Source: JAIRTY01 sp050257395
GTDB lineage: Bacteria; Actinomycetota; Actinomycetes; Streptosporangiales; Streptosporangiaceae
DNA length: 60,859 bases
Assembly (NCBI GenBank): GCA_050257395.1
Contig: JBLMWU010000124.1
Location: 1 to 60,859, forward strand
Reading direction: 5' to 3'
Shown: piece after piece, positions 41,298 through 50,223 of the stretch
How positions within the stretch are numbered: the first letter of the stretch is position 1
Layout: each line of letters opens with the position of its first letter
The notes under the pieces: generated by a model
What the model saw: the letters and a program-made list of their open reading frames with translations, nothing else
Database searches by the model: none
Told to the model about the DNA's origin: nothing
Made by a program: the position numbers and the translations under genes

Positions 41298-42512
41298 TCA
41301 CCGGGCGCCGCTGCCGAGCTCGGCAACGGCCGCCAGCAGCCGGTCCACCTCGGAGCGGTCGTTGTAGTGGACCAGCCCGGCCCGCACCGCGCTGCCGCTG
41401 TCGCGGATGCCGAGCACCCCGGTGAGCTCCCACGCGTAGTTGTCGCCGTGCCACACGTTGATCCGCCGGTCCGCGAGAGCGGCGGCCACCTGCGCGGGCG
41501 TACGCCCGGCCAGCGTGAAGTACGCGGTGGCGGTGCGGCTGGGCGCCTTGCCGTACAAGGTCACGTGGTCCATCGCGGCCAGCCCGCCGAGCAGCACGTC
41601 CAGCAGGGCCTGCTCGTGCGCGGCGACCGCGGCCATGCTGGCCAGCAGCCGCTCACGGCGGGTGCCCGCCGCGGCCGGGTCCAGGGCGGCCAGGTGCTCC
41701 ACGGCGGCGGTGACGCCGGCGAAGTCGGCGTAGGGCGAGGTCCCCTGCTCGAACCGGGCCGGCACCTCGTCCGGTGCGGGTGCCAGCTTGTCCGGCCGCA
41801 GCGGCTCCAGCAGCGCCGGGTCCGCGATGACCGCGCCGATGTGCGGCCCGGACCACTTGTAGGCGCTGGTGGCGTAGAAGTCCGCGCCGAGCGCGGCCAC
41901 GTCGGCCGGGCCGTGCGGGGTCGCGTGCACGCCGTCCACGTAGGTCAGCGCCCCGGCGGCGTGCGCCCGCCCGGTGATCGCGGCGACGTCCGGCCGGGTG
42001 CCCAGCACGTTGCTCGCGGCGGTCACCGCGACCAGCCGGGTCCGCTCGCCGATCAGGGCGCCGTACTGTGCCACCGGCAGCTCGCCGGTCTGCGGGTCCA
42101 CCTCCGCCCACCGGACCACCGCGCCGGCCCGCTGCGCCGTCTGCACCCAGGGCCGGATGTTGGCGTCGTGGTCGAGCTGGGACACCACCACCTCGTCGCC
42201 CGGGCGCCAGGTGCGGGCGAGCGCCGCCGCCAGCCGGTACGTCAGGGTGGTCATGTTCGGGCCGAGGATGACCCCCTCCGGTACCCCGCCTACCAGGTCG
42301 GCCACGGCGCGGCGGCACTCGGACTCCAGCATCTCCGAGCGCCTGCTGGCCGGGAACGCGCCGCCCGTGTTCCCGATGCCCGCCCGGTACGCGCCGGCGA
42401 TCGCGTCGATCACCGCCGTGGGCACCTGCGTGCCCGCGGCCCCGTCCAGGTAGGCGTATCCGTCCGCCAGCGCCGGGTAGGCGGCGCGCACCGCGGCCAC
42501 GTCGAGCGTCAT
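41298..42512 (-). CDS. Cysteine desulfurase-like PLP enzyme
   Basis: 404 residues, fold-type I class V aminotransferase. PLP lysine Lys219 in TSAYKWSGPHIG, Asp193 (YVDGVHATPHG) and His114 (LDHDANIRPW). GPNMTTLTYRLA and RINVWHGDNYAWELTGVLG fit the 'cysteine desulfurase-like' subgroup, in which the catalytic Cys loop of SufS is not obvious. So desulfurase activity is doubtful. Overlap with Fe-S genes absent. AAGGGAG precedes the ATG. Confidence 0.9.
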   Translation of the reverse strand: MTLDVAAVRAAYPALADGYAYLDGAAGTQVPTAVIDAIAGAYRAGIGNTGGAFPASRRSEMLESECRRAVADLVGGVPEGVILGPNMTTLTYRLAAALARTWRPGDEVVVSQLDHDANIRPWVQTAQRAGAVVRWAEVDPQTGELPVAQYGALIGERTRLVAVTAASNVLGTRPDVAAITGRAHAAGALTYVDGVHATPHGPADVAALGADFYATSAYKWSGPHIGAVIADPALLEPLRPDKLAPAPDEVPARFEQGTSPYADFAGVTAAVEHLAALDPAAAGTRRERLLASMAAVAAHEQALLDVLLGGLAAMDHVTLYGKAPSRTATAYFTLAGRTPAQVAAALADRRINVWHGDNYAWELTGVLGIRDSGSAVRAGLVHYNDRSEVDRLLAAVAELGSGAR

Positions 42513-42576
42513 CGCGCCCGCTCCCTTCCTCCTGCCGCCGGGCCGGGCACGGCCGGGCGGGATCCTGGGGAGCGGG

Positions 42577-43338
42577 TCAGGGCAGACGGCCCGAAGCGCG
42601 CAGCAGCGCCGTCCACGCGGGGCTGCTGTCCGGCCCGCCCGCTCCGAGAATGACGCTACCGCCCCCGGCCCGCCCGCTGTCCGGGCCGGCGGCGCAGCGG
42701 GCGAGCACCCCGGCGGCCGGGCGGCGCATGGCGACCGCGTGCGCGGCCGGCAGGTCCAGCGGCAGGTGCGGCAGCCCGGCCTGCCAGCCGGCCACCAGGA
42801 TGCCCGGGTCGGCCGGGCGGTAGTCCTTGCCGATCGCCCGCGCCAGGTCCCAGGCGTGCAGGTGCCACTCGGCGCAGGCCGCGCCCACCATCCCGCCGAC
42901 CGTCACCACCTGGTCGCGGTAGTGGTGGTGGGGCAGATGCCACAGCGGCTGCACCCGCTGCGCGTACTCCCGGGCCGACACGGAGAAGGCCCGGACGTGC
43001 TCAAGACCGCTGCCGTCGGGCAGGGCCGCCAGCTCCGCGGCGTTCTGCCGGGCGAGCTTGCGGGCCAGGCTGCCCGCCTCCGCACCGGTGGCCATCAGCC
43101 GGGCCAGCCGGCTGGCCGGGGCGTCGTCGAGGTACTCGTGGTAGTCGTCGGCGACACAGCGCAAGTGCCCGGCCAGGTCGGCTACCCGCCACTCCGGGCA
43201 GGGCGTCGCCGCCGCCCACGCCTCTTCCGGGAACCGGGCAGCCAGCTCGCAGATCACGGTCACACCCGCGTGGTATGCGGCCAGCGCCGGGTCCGGCGTC
43301 CAGATTGCCACGGACTCCCCCGAATCCCTGCACTCCAC
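42577..43338 (-). CDS. Maleylpyruvate isomerase-type (DinB-like) protein
   Basis: 253 residues of the TIGR03083/mycothiol-dependent isomerase fold: PCPEWRVADLAGHLRCVADD, with the conserved His, and GAACAEWHLHAWDLARAIG with WHxHxWD, giving a His/Glu/His metal site. Members use mycothiol for isomerisation or S-transfer. GTG 43338 has GGGAGGG close by; another GTG nine codons later is possible. Adjacent genes give no substrate. Confidence 0.83.
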   Translation of the reverse strand: MECRDSGESVAIWTPDPALAAYHAGVTVICELAARFPEEAWAAATPCPEWRVADLAGHLRCVADDYHEYLDDAPASRLARLMATGAEAGSLARKLARQNAAELAALPDGSGLEHVRAFSVSAREYAQRVQPLWHLPHHHYRDQVVTVGGMVGAACAEWHLHAWDLARAIGKDYRPADPGILVAGWQAGLPHLPLDLPAAHAVAMRRPAAGVLARCAAGPDSGRAGGGSVILGAGGPDSSPAWTALLRASGRLP

Positions 43339-43603
43339 GGTCCCTCCCTGCCGGCCCCCGGCGCCGGCGCAAGCTCCCGGGCTAGCCAGCGTGCCAGAGT
43401 CCGTGTGCGACCGCTACCCCACCGCCCGCATGCGTTCAGGGCAGATACGCCCATTAGGCACCGGCACGCCACGAACCGGGCAGGGTTTCCGCCATATTTC
43501 AGCGGGTCCGCCCCCGGCGGCCCAGGCAGCCCCCGCTGTGCCGGCCCCGGCCCCGCCGAAATTCAGATGACAGCCGGGCGGCCGCGAGATTAGCGTCGCA
43601 ATA

Positions 43604-45457
43604 ATGCCCCCCGAGCACGCTTCCCCCGACGCGCATGCTCCCACGCGGGGGACGCCGCTCGCTGCGCTTTGGCGGACCCGGGAGTATCTGCGGCCCTACC
43701 GTTGGCAGCTCGCGTTCATGACCGCGGCCGCGTGCGCGTCGGTCGGCGCGGAGATCGTCATCCCGCTGCTGACCAAGTCGGTGATCGACCGGGCCATCGC
43801 GCACAGCAACCGCGGCCTGCTGCTCACGCTGGGGCTGGCCGCCATCGCGCTGGGCACACTGCAGGCCCTGCTCAACTTCCTCCGCCGCTGGGTCCAGGCC
43901 AGCGCCGTCGCCGGGATGGAACGCAGGCTGCGCGAGGACCTCTACGCCCACCTGCAGCGGCTGCACGTCGGGTTCCACGACGAGTGGCAGTCGGGGCAAC
44001 TGCTGTCCCGCGCCACCACCGACCTGTCGGCCATCAGGCGCTTCGCCGGGTTCGGGGTGGTCTTCCTGATCACCAACACGGCCACCTTCGTGACCGTGGT
44101 GGTGCTGCTGATCCGCCTCAACTGGTGGCTCGGCCTGATCACCGCCGCGGTCGGGCTGCCGGTCGCCGCGGCCAGCGTGCCGTTCGAGCGCCGCTACCGC
44201 CTGCTGTCCCGCCAGGCCCAGGACCAGCAGGGCGACCTGGCGACCTACGTGGAGGAGGCCGCCGGCGGGATCCGGGTGCTCAAGGCGCTGGGGCGGCGGC
44301 GGGAAGCGGCCGCCCGGCACCGGGCCGGCGCGGCGCTGGTGCTGCGCACCCAGGTGGACAAGGCCCGGCTGCGGGGGTCCTTCTGGGCCGGCCTGGACCT
44401 GATCCCGAACATCCTGATCGGGATCATCCTGTTCCTCGGCGCGCTGGCGACCAGCCACCACGAGCTGACCATCGGCGGCCTGGTCGCCTTCATCACGCTG
44501 GCCCTGACGCTGGTGTGGCCGATCGAGGCGACCGGCTACATCCTCGCCAGCGGCCAGGAGGCGGCCACCGCCGCGCAGCGCATCTACGAGATCTTCGACT
44601 CGCGGCCCGCGGTGACCAGCCCGCCCGCGGCCGTGGCCGCGGCGGCCCTGGTGCCCCCGGCCCGGCCGGCCAGCCACCCGCCCGGCCGGCTGGTCTTCGA
44701 CCGGGTCTCGTTCCGCTACCCGGGCACCGCCCGGCCGGTGCTGCGGGACGTGTCGCTGACCGTCGAACCGGGCCAGACGGTGGTGCTGACCGGCGCGACC
44801 GGGGCGGGCAAGACCACGCTGCTGCACCTGGTGTCGCGGCTGGCCGACCCGGTCTCCGGGGTCATCCGGCTCGACGGCACCGACATCCGGGACCTGCCGC
44901 TGGCGGTCCTGCGGGCCAGGGTGGGCTGCGCGTTCGAGGACGCCACCCTGTTCTCGGCCAGCGTGCGGGAGAACGTCACCTACGGTGCCCCGGACGCCGA
45001 TGAGGCCGCGATCGAGCAGGCGCTGGCCGCCGCGCAGGCACAGTTCGTGCACGGCCTGCCGTGGGGACTGGACACCAGGATCGGCGAGCAGGGCATGGCG
45101 CTGTCGGGCGGCCAGCGGCAGCGGGTGGCGCTGGCGCGGGCGATCCTCGCCCGGCCGTCGGTGCTGGTGCTGGACGACCCGCTGTCGGCGCTGGACGTCA
45201 GCACCGAGGACAAGGTGACCCGCGCGCTGCAGCAGGTGCTCGCGGGCACCACCGCGCTGGTGGTCGCGCACCGCCCCTCCACGGTGATGCTCGCCGACCG
45301 GGTGGCGCTGCTGGCGGGCGGCACCATCACCGCCTTCGGCACCCACGCCGAGCTGCTCGCCAGCGAACCCGGCTACCGGCACCTGATGAGCGGGGACAGC
45401 GGCCCGCCCGCCGCGGGCGGCGGCAGCGGGCAGCGGGACGAGGCGGTGCGCACGTGA
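43604..45457 (+). CDS. ABC exporter half-transporter, subunit with degenerate ATP site
   Basis: 617 residues: six-TM exporter domain (1 to about 330) and a nucleotide-binding domain. Walker A GATGAGKTT (397-405), signature LSGGQ (500-504) and H-loop His556 are normal, but the Walker B block reads VLVLDDPLSALD with Asp525 in place of the catalytic Glu. Next gene overlaps by GTGA and encodes the partner. The two form a heterodimeric exporter of the multidrug/lipid type, with one weak and one active ATP site. Substrate unknown. Confidence 0.94.
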   Translation: MPPEHASPDAHAPTRGTPLAALWRTREYLRPYRWQLAFMTAAACASVGAEIVIPLLTKSVIDRAIAHSNRGLLLTLGLAAIALGTLQALLNFLRRWVQASAVAGMERRLREDLYAHLQRLHVGFHDEWQSGQLLSRATTDLSAIRRFAGFGVVFLITNTATFVTVVVLLIRLNWWLGLITAAVGLPVAAASVPFERRYRLLSRQAQDQQGDLATYVEEAAGGIRVLKALGRRREAAARHRAGAALVLRTQVDKARLRGSFWAGLDLIPNILIGIILFLGALATSHHELTIGGLVAFITLALTLVWPIEATGYILASGQEAATAAQRIYEIFDSRPAVTSPPAAVAAAALVPPARPASHPPGRLVFDRVSFRYPGTARPVLRDVSLTVEPGQTVVLTGATGAGKTTLLHLVSRLADPVSGVIRLDGTDIRDLPLAVLRARVGCAFEDATLFSASVRENVTYGAPDADEAAIEQALAAAQAQFVHGLPWGLDTRIGEQGMALSGGQRQRVALARAILARPSVLVLDDPLSALDVSTEDKVTRALQQVLAGTTALVVAHRPSTVMLADRVALLAGGTITAFGTHAELLASEPGYRHLMSGDSGPPAAGGGSGQRDEAVRT

Positions 45458-47277
45458 CGGCGGGGACCTGGCAGGGCGTCGCGGCGGAGGACGCCGAGCA
45501 CATCACCGGCGGGCTGGCGGCGCTGCTGCGGCGGCGGGCCCGGCGGCTGCTGACCGACCTGCTGCGGCCGCACCGCAGGGCGATCGTGCGCACGCTGCTG
45601 CTGATCACGGTGGCGAACCTGGCTGCGCTGGCAGGCCCGTGGCTGGTCGGCGTGGCCATCGACCGGGGCATCCCGCCGCTCACCCGGGCCGGTGACGTGC
45701 GGCCGCTGGCGCTGCTCGTGGCGGCCTTCTTCGCCGCCGTCGGCGTGCAGGCGGTCACCACCCGCGCGTACATCATCGTGATCGGCCGGTTCGGCAACGA
45801 GGTGGTGCTGGACCTGCGGCAGCGCCTGTTCGCGCACTTCCAGCGGCTGCCGGTGGCGTTCCACGAGGACTACACGTCCGGGCGGGTCATCTCCCGGCAG
45901 GTATCGGACATCGACTCGATCACCGACCTGTTCGACGAAGGCCTGGACTCGCTGGTGGCGGCCGTGTTCTCGCTGGGCCTGGCGGGCGCGGGCATGCTGC
46001 TGCTGGACTGGCCGCTGGCGCTGGTGGTGCTGTCGGGTTTCGCCCCGCTGGCGCTGCTGACGATCTGGTTCCGCCGCGAGTCGGCGCTCGCCTACCGCCG
46101 CACCCGGGACACGATCGCGCAGGTCATCGTGCACTTCGTGGAGACCTTCGGCGGTATCCGGGCGGTGCAGGCGTTCCGCCGTGAGCGCCGGAACGAGGAG
46201 ATCTTCGCCGACCTGAACGGGCAGTACGCGGCGGCTTCGCTGCGGTCGGCGCGGGCGATCGCGGTGTACGCACCGGGGATCACCCTGGTCGCCAACCTCG
46301 CCACCGGCGCGGTGATCCTCTACGGCGGGCTGCGGGTGATCGACGGCGACCTGAAGATCGGCGTGATCGCCACCTTCCTGCTGTACCTGGGCCGGTTCTT
46401 TGACCCGCTGCAGGATCTGTCGCAGTTCTACAACTCGTTCCAGTCGGCCGCGGCCGCGCTGGAGAAGATCTCCGGGGTGCTGGAGGAACGCCCGGCCGTG
46501 CCCGAGCCGGCCGCGCCCGCCCGGCTGCCGGACCGGCAGGGGCCCGGGCGGGAGGTCCGGTTCGAGGCGGTGCGGTTCGGGTACCGGGCGGCGACCGTGC
46601 TGCCCGGCCTGGACCTGACCATCCCGGCCGGGCAGACCGTGGCGCTGGTCGGCGAGACCGGGGCGGGCAAGACCACGATCGCCCGGCTGCTGGCCCGCTT
46701 CTATGACCCGGGCAGCGGCCGGGTCCTGCTCGACGGCACCGACCTGCGGGACCTGGCCGACCGCGACCTGCGGCGCGAAGTCGTGCTGGTCACCCAGGAG
46801 AACTTCCTGTTCAGCGGGTCGATCGCGGACAACATCGGGCTCGGCCGGCCCGGCGCCACGGCAGCGCAGATCGAGGACGCGGCCCGGGCGATCGGCGCGC
46901 ACGAGTTCATCGCGGCGATGCCGGGCGGCTACCAGGCGGACGTGGGCAAGCGCGGCAGCCGGCTGTCCGCGGGCCAGCGGCAGCTCATCTCGTTCGCCCG
47001 CGCCTTCCTCGCCGCCCCCGCGGTGCTGATCCTGGACGAGGCCACCTCGCTGCTCGACATCCCCAGCGAGCGGCTGGTCCAGGCGGCGCTGCAGACCATC
47101 CTGTCCGGGCGGACGGCGGTCATCATCGCGCACCGGCTGTCCACCGTGGCGATCGCCGACCGGGTGCTGGTGCTGGACCAGGGCCGGATCGTGGAGGACG
47201 GCCCGCCTGCCGCGCTGCTGGCCGGCGGCGGCCGTTACGCCGCCCTGCACGCCAACTGGCAGGCTACGCTCAGCTGA
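45454..47277 (+). CDS. ABC exporter half-transporter, catalytic subunit
   Basis: 607 residues. Six-TM exporter domain (about 35-335) and nucleotide-binding domain with Walker A GETGAGKTT (400-408), signature LSAGQ (504-508, not the canonical LSGGQ), Walker B LILDEATSLLD with catalytic Glu529, and His560. The modified signature pairs with the Asp525 site of the partner to form the degenerate site; this Walker B pairs with the partner's intact LSGGQ. GTG start overlaps the first gene. Exporter. Confidence 0.94.
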   Translation: MTAGTWQGVAAEDAEHITGGLAALLRRRARRLLTDLLRPHRRAIVRTLLLITVANLAALAGPWLVGVAIDRGIPPLTRAGDVRPLALLVAAFFAAVGVQAVTTRAYIIVIGRFGNEVVLDLRQRLFAHFQRLPVAFHEDYTSGRVISRQVSDIDSITDLFDEGLDSLVAAVFSLGLAGAGMLLLDWPLALVVLSGFAPLALLTIWFRRESALAYRRTRDTIAQVIVHFVETFGGIRAVQAFRRERRNEEIFADLNGQYAAASLRSARAIAVYAPGITLVANLATGAVILYGGLRVIDGDLKIGVIATFLLYLGRFFDPLQDLSQFYNSFQSAAAALEKISGVLEERPAVPEPAAPARLPDRQGPGREVRFEAVRFGYRAATVLPGLDLTIPAGQTVALVGETGAGKTTIARLLARFYDPGSGRVLLDGTDLRDLADRDLRREVVLVTQENFLFSGSIADNIGLGRPGATAAQIEDAARAIGAHEFIAAMPGGYQADVGKRGSRLSAGQRQLISFARAFLAAPAVLILDEATSLLDIPSERLVQAALQTILSGRTAVIIAHRLSTVAIADRVLVLDQGRIVEDGPPAALLAGGGRYAALHANWQATLS

Positions 47278-47300
47278 TGCCGGGATCGGCCGCATCCGGC

Positions 47301-47314
47301 CCGGGGTGCCCCGG
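47301..47314 (+). terminator. Candidate terminator after ABC exporter genes
   Basis: CCGGGG-TG-CCCCGG palindrome followed by TTT, 24 nt after the stop of the second ABC gene. Short stem. Confidence 0.4.
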
Positions 47315-47418
47315 TTTGCCGGATACGCGCCTGGCGGCCGGGCGGCCCCGCGGCGGTGGCACCCGCGGTGCCGGCGTGACCGCGCACAGTGAGATCCTGT
47401 GCTGTGAACGGAGAAACC

Positions 47419-47871
47419 ATGGCAAGTGACGACGGCTCGCGCCGGCGTGGCCGTCTCCCCCACCGGCCAGGCTGGACCTGGTGGCCGCTGCGCAACGGGC
47501 ACCCCGTCCGGGACGCGCTGCTCGGCCTCGCGGTAGCCGGCTATGCCTGGGTTCTCGCGGGGCTCGCCCCGTTCACCACGACATCGCTGCTCGCGGTGAT
47601 CATCCCGGGCGCGGTGCTGGGCACGATCGCCTACGCCCGGCCGCCGGAACGGATCCCGGCGCCGGAGAAGATCGACATCCTCGGCATGTCCTGGTGGCTG
47701 ATCCTGGTGGCAGGCCTGTTCGAATGGGAGGCCTCCGCGTTCCGGGACAACTCGGCGCCGTGGCACCCGGCGCTGACCACGCTGGTGAACCCGCTGATCG
47801 GCCCGCACATCCTCAAGTCCGCGGCGGTGGTGATCTGGCTGCGGGTCGGCTGGGGTCTGGTGCGGCGATGA
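47419..47871 (+). CDS. Integral membrane protein, 150 aa
   Basis: Four hydrophobic segments (ALLGLAVAGYAWVLAGLAPF, SLLAVIIPGAVLGTIAYA, SWWLILVAGLFEWEASAF, ILKSAAVVIWLRVGWGL) after a basic N-terminus. ATG 47419 has CGGAG at six bases. The second gene begins inside its stop, so the two are a co-translated membrane pair. No function recognised. Confidence 0.82.
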   Translation: MASDDGSRRRGRLPHRPGWTWWPLRNGHPVRDALLGLAVAGYAWVLAGLAPFTTTSLLAVIIPGAVLGTIAYARPPERIPAPEKIDILGMSWWLILVAGLFEWEASAFRDNSAPWHPALTTLVNPLIGPHILKSAAVVIWLRVGWGLVRR

Positions 47872-48077
47872 CGTTCCTGACCACGCGCACCATCACCATC
47901 GCGGGCTTCGCCCTGGTGATCGCGGCCATGTTCGTGCTGGAGTACTTCGCCCGCCGCCCCGGGTCGCGGATCCCCACCGTGGGCGAGTGGTTCGGCTGGA
48001 TGATGCGGCCCCGGCTCGGCCGGGTGCTGATCCTGCTGGGCTGGTGGTGGCTGGGCTGGCACTATTTCGCCCGCTGA
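47868..48077 (+). CDS. Small membrane protein, 69 aa
   Basis: ATG overlaps the preceding stop (ATGA). Two hydrophobic segments: ITIAGFALVIAAMFVLEYFA and VLILLGWWWLGWHYFAR, joined by a basic loop (RRPGSRIPTVGEWFGWMMRPRLGR). Probably in complex with the upstream protein. Function unknown. Confidence 0.78.
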   Translation: MTFLTTRTITIAGFALVIAAMFVLEYFARRPGSRIPTVGEWFGWMMRPRLGRVLILLGWWWLGWHYFAR

Positions 48078-48088
48078 GGCCGCGGCGG

Positions 48089-48117
48089 GCTGGCGGGCCG
48101 CCCGCTGGCCCGCCAGC
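48089..48117 (+). terminator. Hairpin after the membrane-protein pair
   Basis: GCTGGCGGGC (48089-48098) pairs with GCCCGCCAGC (48108-48117), 10-bp perfect stem and 9-nt loop, 12 nt after the stop. Confidence 0.55.
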
Positions 48118-48140
48118 GCCGGTCCGGTAGCATTTCCGCC

Positions 48141-48533
48141 GTGATCCCCAAGCGGAAGCCGGCCAGCCAGCAGGCACAGGCCAGGTACGAGGCGGACACC
48201 GCGCTGGCGGAGCAGTTCGGTGAGCTGCTCGAGCAGGCGGTGACGGCGGAGCAGGCCCTGCGGGACGCGCAGGCGCGGCGGGCGGACCTCCGCGAGCTGC
48301 GGCCCCTGGCCAAGGACTTCGACGCGGCGCTGACCGCGGCGATGCGGGCCGCCTACGCCTCCCAGCGGGCCGCGATCGGCCCGCGCGGCTACGACGACCG
48401 CATCTACCGCCGCAAGGCCATGGCCACCGCGCCGGTGAAGGCCTGGACGCGGGAGGCGGACCGGCTGCTGACGCTGCGGGAGAGCCACCGGCTGACCGGC
48501 CTGGTCCGGCTGCCACGCGTCCCGGCCGCCTGA
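48141..48533 (+). CDS. Hypothetical protein, helical, 130 aa
   Basis: Not recognised. Charged and mostly helical: QARYEADTALAEQFGELLEQAVTAEQALRDAQARRADLRELRPLAKDFDAALTAAMRAAYASQR suggests a coiled-coil of about 60 residues; the C-terminal part is basic. GTG start with no ribosome site; TAGCAT (48128-48133) seven bases upstream suggests leaderless transcription. Confidence 0.65.
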   Translation: MIPKRKPASQQAQARYEADTALAEQFGELLEQAVTAEQALRDAQARRADLRELRPLAKDFDAALTAAMRAAYASQRAAIGPRGYDDRIYRRKAMATAPVKAWTREADRLLTLRESHRLTGLVRLPRVPAA

Positions 48534-48870
48534 ACGCGCCCGCTCCCGCCCGCCCGGCGGTGCGGCTGCTGGCCGCCCCGGAGCCGTCCCCGGAGGCCAG
48601 CGGCAAGTTTTGGTGATGGAAATCACCCGACCTGGCCTGCGCACGTGCCCTGGTAGGGCAGACTAGGCGGGACGTAACCCCCCAGGTTCACCGTCGGGTA
48701 AGTGAGCCACCCATCACACCGGGTAGCTGCGGGTGTGCCAATATAGTGCCGGGAAGTCACTGAGGGTGACCCCAACACGATCACAACGGACTATGGCGCA
48801 CGGCGCAGCACCCTCGGCTCGCTTGCTGTGAACGCAAACACACACGAGGCATTGACCAGGAGGCACGTGG
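48534..48870 (+). other. 337-nt intergenic region upstream of DUF5999 gene
   Basis: No gene seen. CRP-like site at 48612-48627; a good -10 (TATAGT, 48742-48747) without a matching -35; hairpin GTCAC-TGAGG-GTGAC (48756-48770) in what would be a leader of about 115 nt. The leader is not a known riboswitch that I can recognise. Confidence 0.5.
48612..48627. promoter_or_regulatory. CRP/FNR-family-like palindrome
   Basis: GGTGAT-GGAA-ATCACC, containing the core GTGA-N6-TCAC of CRP/GlxR-type sites. Lies 115 nt upstream of the possible -10 and 244 nt before the DUF5999 start; may serve that gene. Confidence 0.4.
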
Positions 48871-49110
48871 ATGTGCCCTCACACGCCGCCATGTCCGGAC
48901 GCGCACGCGCCCGACCGTGAGGCGGCCCGGACCGTCGTCAGCCACCCCGAGCAGGGCTGGAGCCTGCTCTGCAACGGCATGATCGTATTTGAGGACACGG
49001 GAGAGCTTCTCCCCGGCGGGGACTCCGTCGCCCCGCACCGCCCCACCGATGCGCGGCCGCATCCCGCCCCGCACCGGCCGGGCTCCTCGGCGCCCGCGCC
49101 CGCCGCCTGA
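48871..49110 (+). CDS. DUF5999 protein
   Basis: 79 residues. MCPHTPPCPDAHAPDREAARTVVSHPEQGWSLLCNGMIVFEDTGELLPGG is the conserved actinomycete DUF5999 pattern, with Cys2, Cys8 and Cys34; Cys and His could bind a metal. The Pro/His-rich C-terminus is disordered. ATG preceded by AGGAGG. Function unknown. Confidence 0.88.
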   Translation: MCPHTPPCPDAHAPDREAARTVVSHPEQGWSLLCNGMIVFEDTGELLPGGDSVAPHRPTDARPHPAPHRPGSSAPAPAA

Positions 49111-49133
49111 CCAGGCGGGACAGCGCGGGGCCG

Positions 49134-49775
49134 TCACCCGGGCCGGGAGACGGCCGCCCGGCCCCGGCGCCCGGGGCCCAGCACCTCATCACGCAGCCAG
49201 GCCGCTGCCGCCTGCCCGGCCGCAGCGGGGTTGCGCGACAGCGCATGGGTCTCCCCCGGCAGCACGACCACCCGGCTGGCATCCGCCGGATCGGGGATGC
49301 CGAAGGGGTCCCGCTCGCCGTTCACCACCAGGACGGCGGTGCCGGCCGCCCGCAGCTCGCTGGCGCGGGACCGTTCCGGCCTGCCGGGCGGGTGGAGCGG
49401 GAAGGCCAGCGCGATCACCGCCTGCGCGCCCACCGCCCGGGCCGTGCGGCAGGCCACCCGGGCGCCATTGCTGCGGCCGCCCTGGATCAGCCGCACCCGC
49501 CCGCCTACGGCGCCGCGCACCGCCGCCACCGCCTCCGCCCAGGCGGCGTCCTGGCGGTCAGCCGAGCCGGGCGCGCGCCGGCCGGCGACCCGGTACGCCT
49601 GCGTGACCAGGGCCACCGCGCCGCCGAGCCCCAGCGCCGCGTCGCGGACCGCGAGCAGGTCCGCGGAGTCCGGGGTCCCGCCCGCGCCGTGCGTCAGCAC
49701 CAGCAGGAACGCGGCCCGGCCTGCGGGCAGCGCCAGCTCCGCCCGGGCCGGCCCGGCGCTGGTCGTGATCTCCAC
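49134..49775 (-). CDS. Alpha/beta-family hydrolase (KANL3/Tex30-like)
   Basis: 213 residues. LVLTHGAGG oxyanion region, nucleophile elbow GGRSNGAR, LVVNGERDPFG with the acid Asp, and PGETHALSRNP with His complete the set. Matches the small KANL3/Tex30-type hydrolase family. ATG 49775 lies in a GTGGAGATC context; no strong ribosome site. Substrate unknown. Confidence 0.85.
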   Translation of the reverse strand: MEITTSAGPARAELALPAGRAAFLLVLTHGAGGTPDSADLLAVRDAALGLGGAVALVTQAYRVAGRRAPGSADRQDAAWAEAVAAVRGAVGGRVRLIQGGRSNGARVACRTARAVGAQAVIALAFPLHPPGRPERSRASELRAAGTAVLVVNGERDPFGIPDPADASRVVVLPGETHALSRNPAAAGQAAAAWLRDEVLGPGRRGRAAVSRPG

Positions 49776-49962
49776 TCAAGGCAGGGTAGCCATCACCGGC
49801 CCGTGCTCCTGTATCCGGGACCGCTGGTCTCCCATGGCCACGGCCGTCGGCCTGGCGGGCCAGCGGTGACGTTGGATCTTCCCAATCTCACTGATCCGCG
49901 AACGCACGCCGGTAGGCGGATCCTCGCACTGTGACGACGTTACGAGTGGTATGGTAATCGGT

Positions 49963-50223
49963 ATGGCAACCCGCAAGGTGACGGTCACGCTCCCCGAAGA
50001 CCAGCTGGAGCGGATCCGTGCCCTGGTAGCAGCCCGCAGCGCCGCAAGCGTCTCCGGGTTCGTCCAGCACGCGGTCAGTATTGCCCTGGACGACGTAGCC
50101 GGCTGGGGTGCCATGCTGGCGGCAGCGCTGGACGAGACCGGCGGAGCACTGTCGCAGGAAGAACGGGCCTGGGCTGACCAGATCCTGTCAGCCGGTGACC
50201 CTGGCGCTAAGCCAGCCGCCTGA
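49963..50223 (+). CDS. vapB: Ribbon-helix-helix antitoxin (VapB-like)
   Basis: 86 residues. RHH head ATRKVTVTLPEDQLERIRALVAARSAASVSGFVQHAVSIAL (1-42) for DNA binding, then a toxin-binding tail with Trp and acidic residues (GWGAMLAAALDETGG...EERAWADQIL). ATG 49963 lies seven bases after TATGGT (49950-49955), so possibly leaderless. GGTATGG occurs twice (49948-49954 and 49960-49966), flanking and covering the start: likely autoregulatory site. TGATG overlap with the toxin gene. Confidence 0.88.
   Translation: MATRKVTVTLPEDQLERIRALVAARSAASVSGFVQHAVSIALDDVAGWGAMLAAALDETGGALSQEERAWADQILSAGDPGAKPAA

Noticed and set aside
48640..48860. Riboswitch (ydaO/c-di-AMP or cobalamin type) upstream of DUF5999
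   Set aside because: The GGGTAA and GTGAGCCACCC pieces looked suggestive, but the conserved cores of those riboswitches are not present in the right order.
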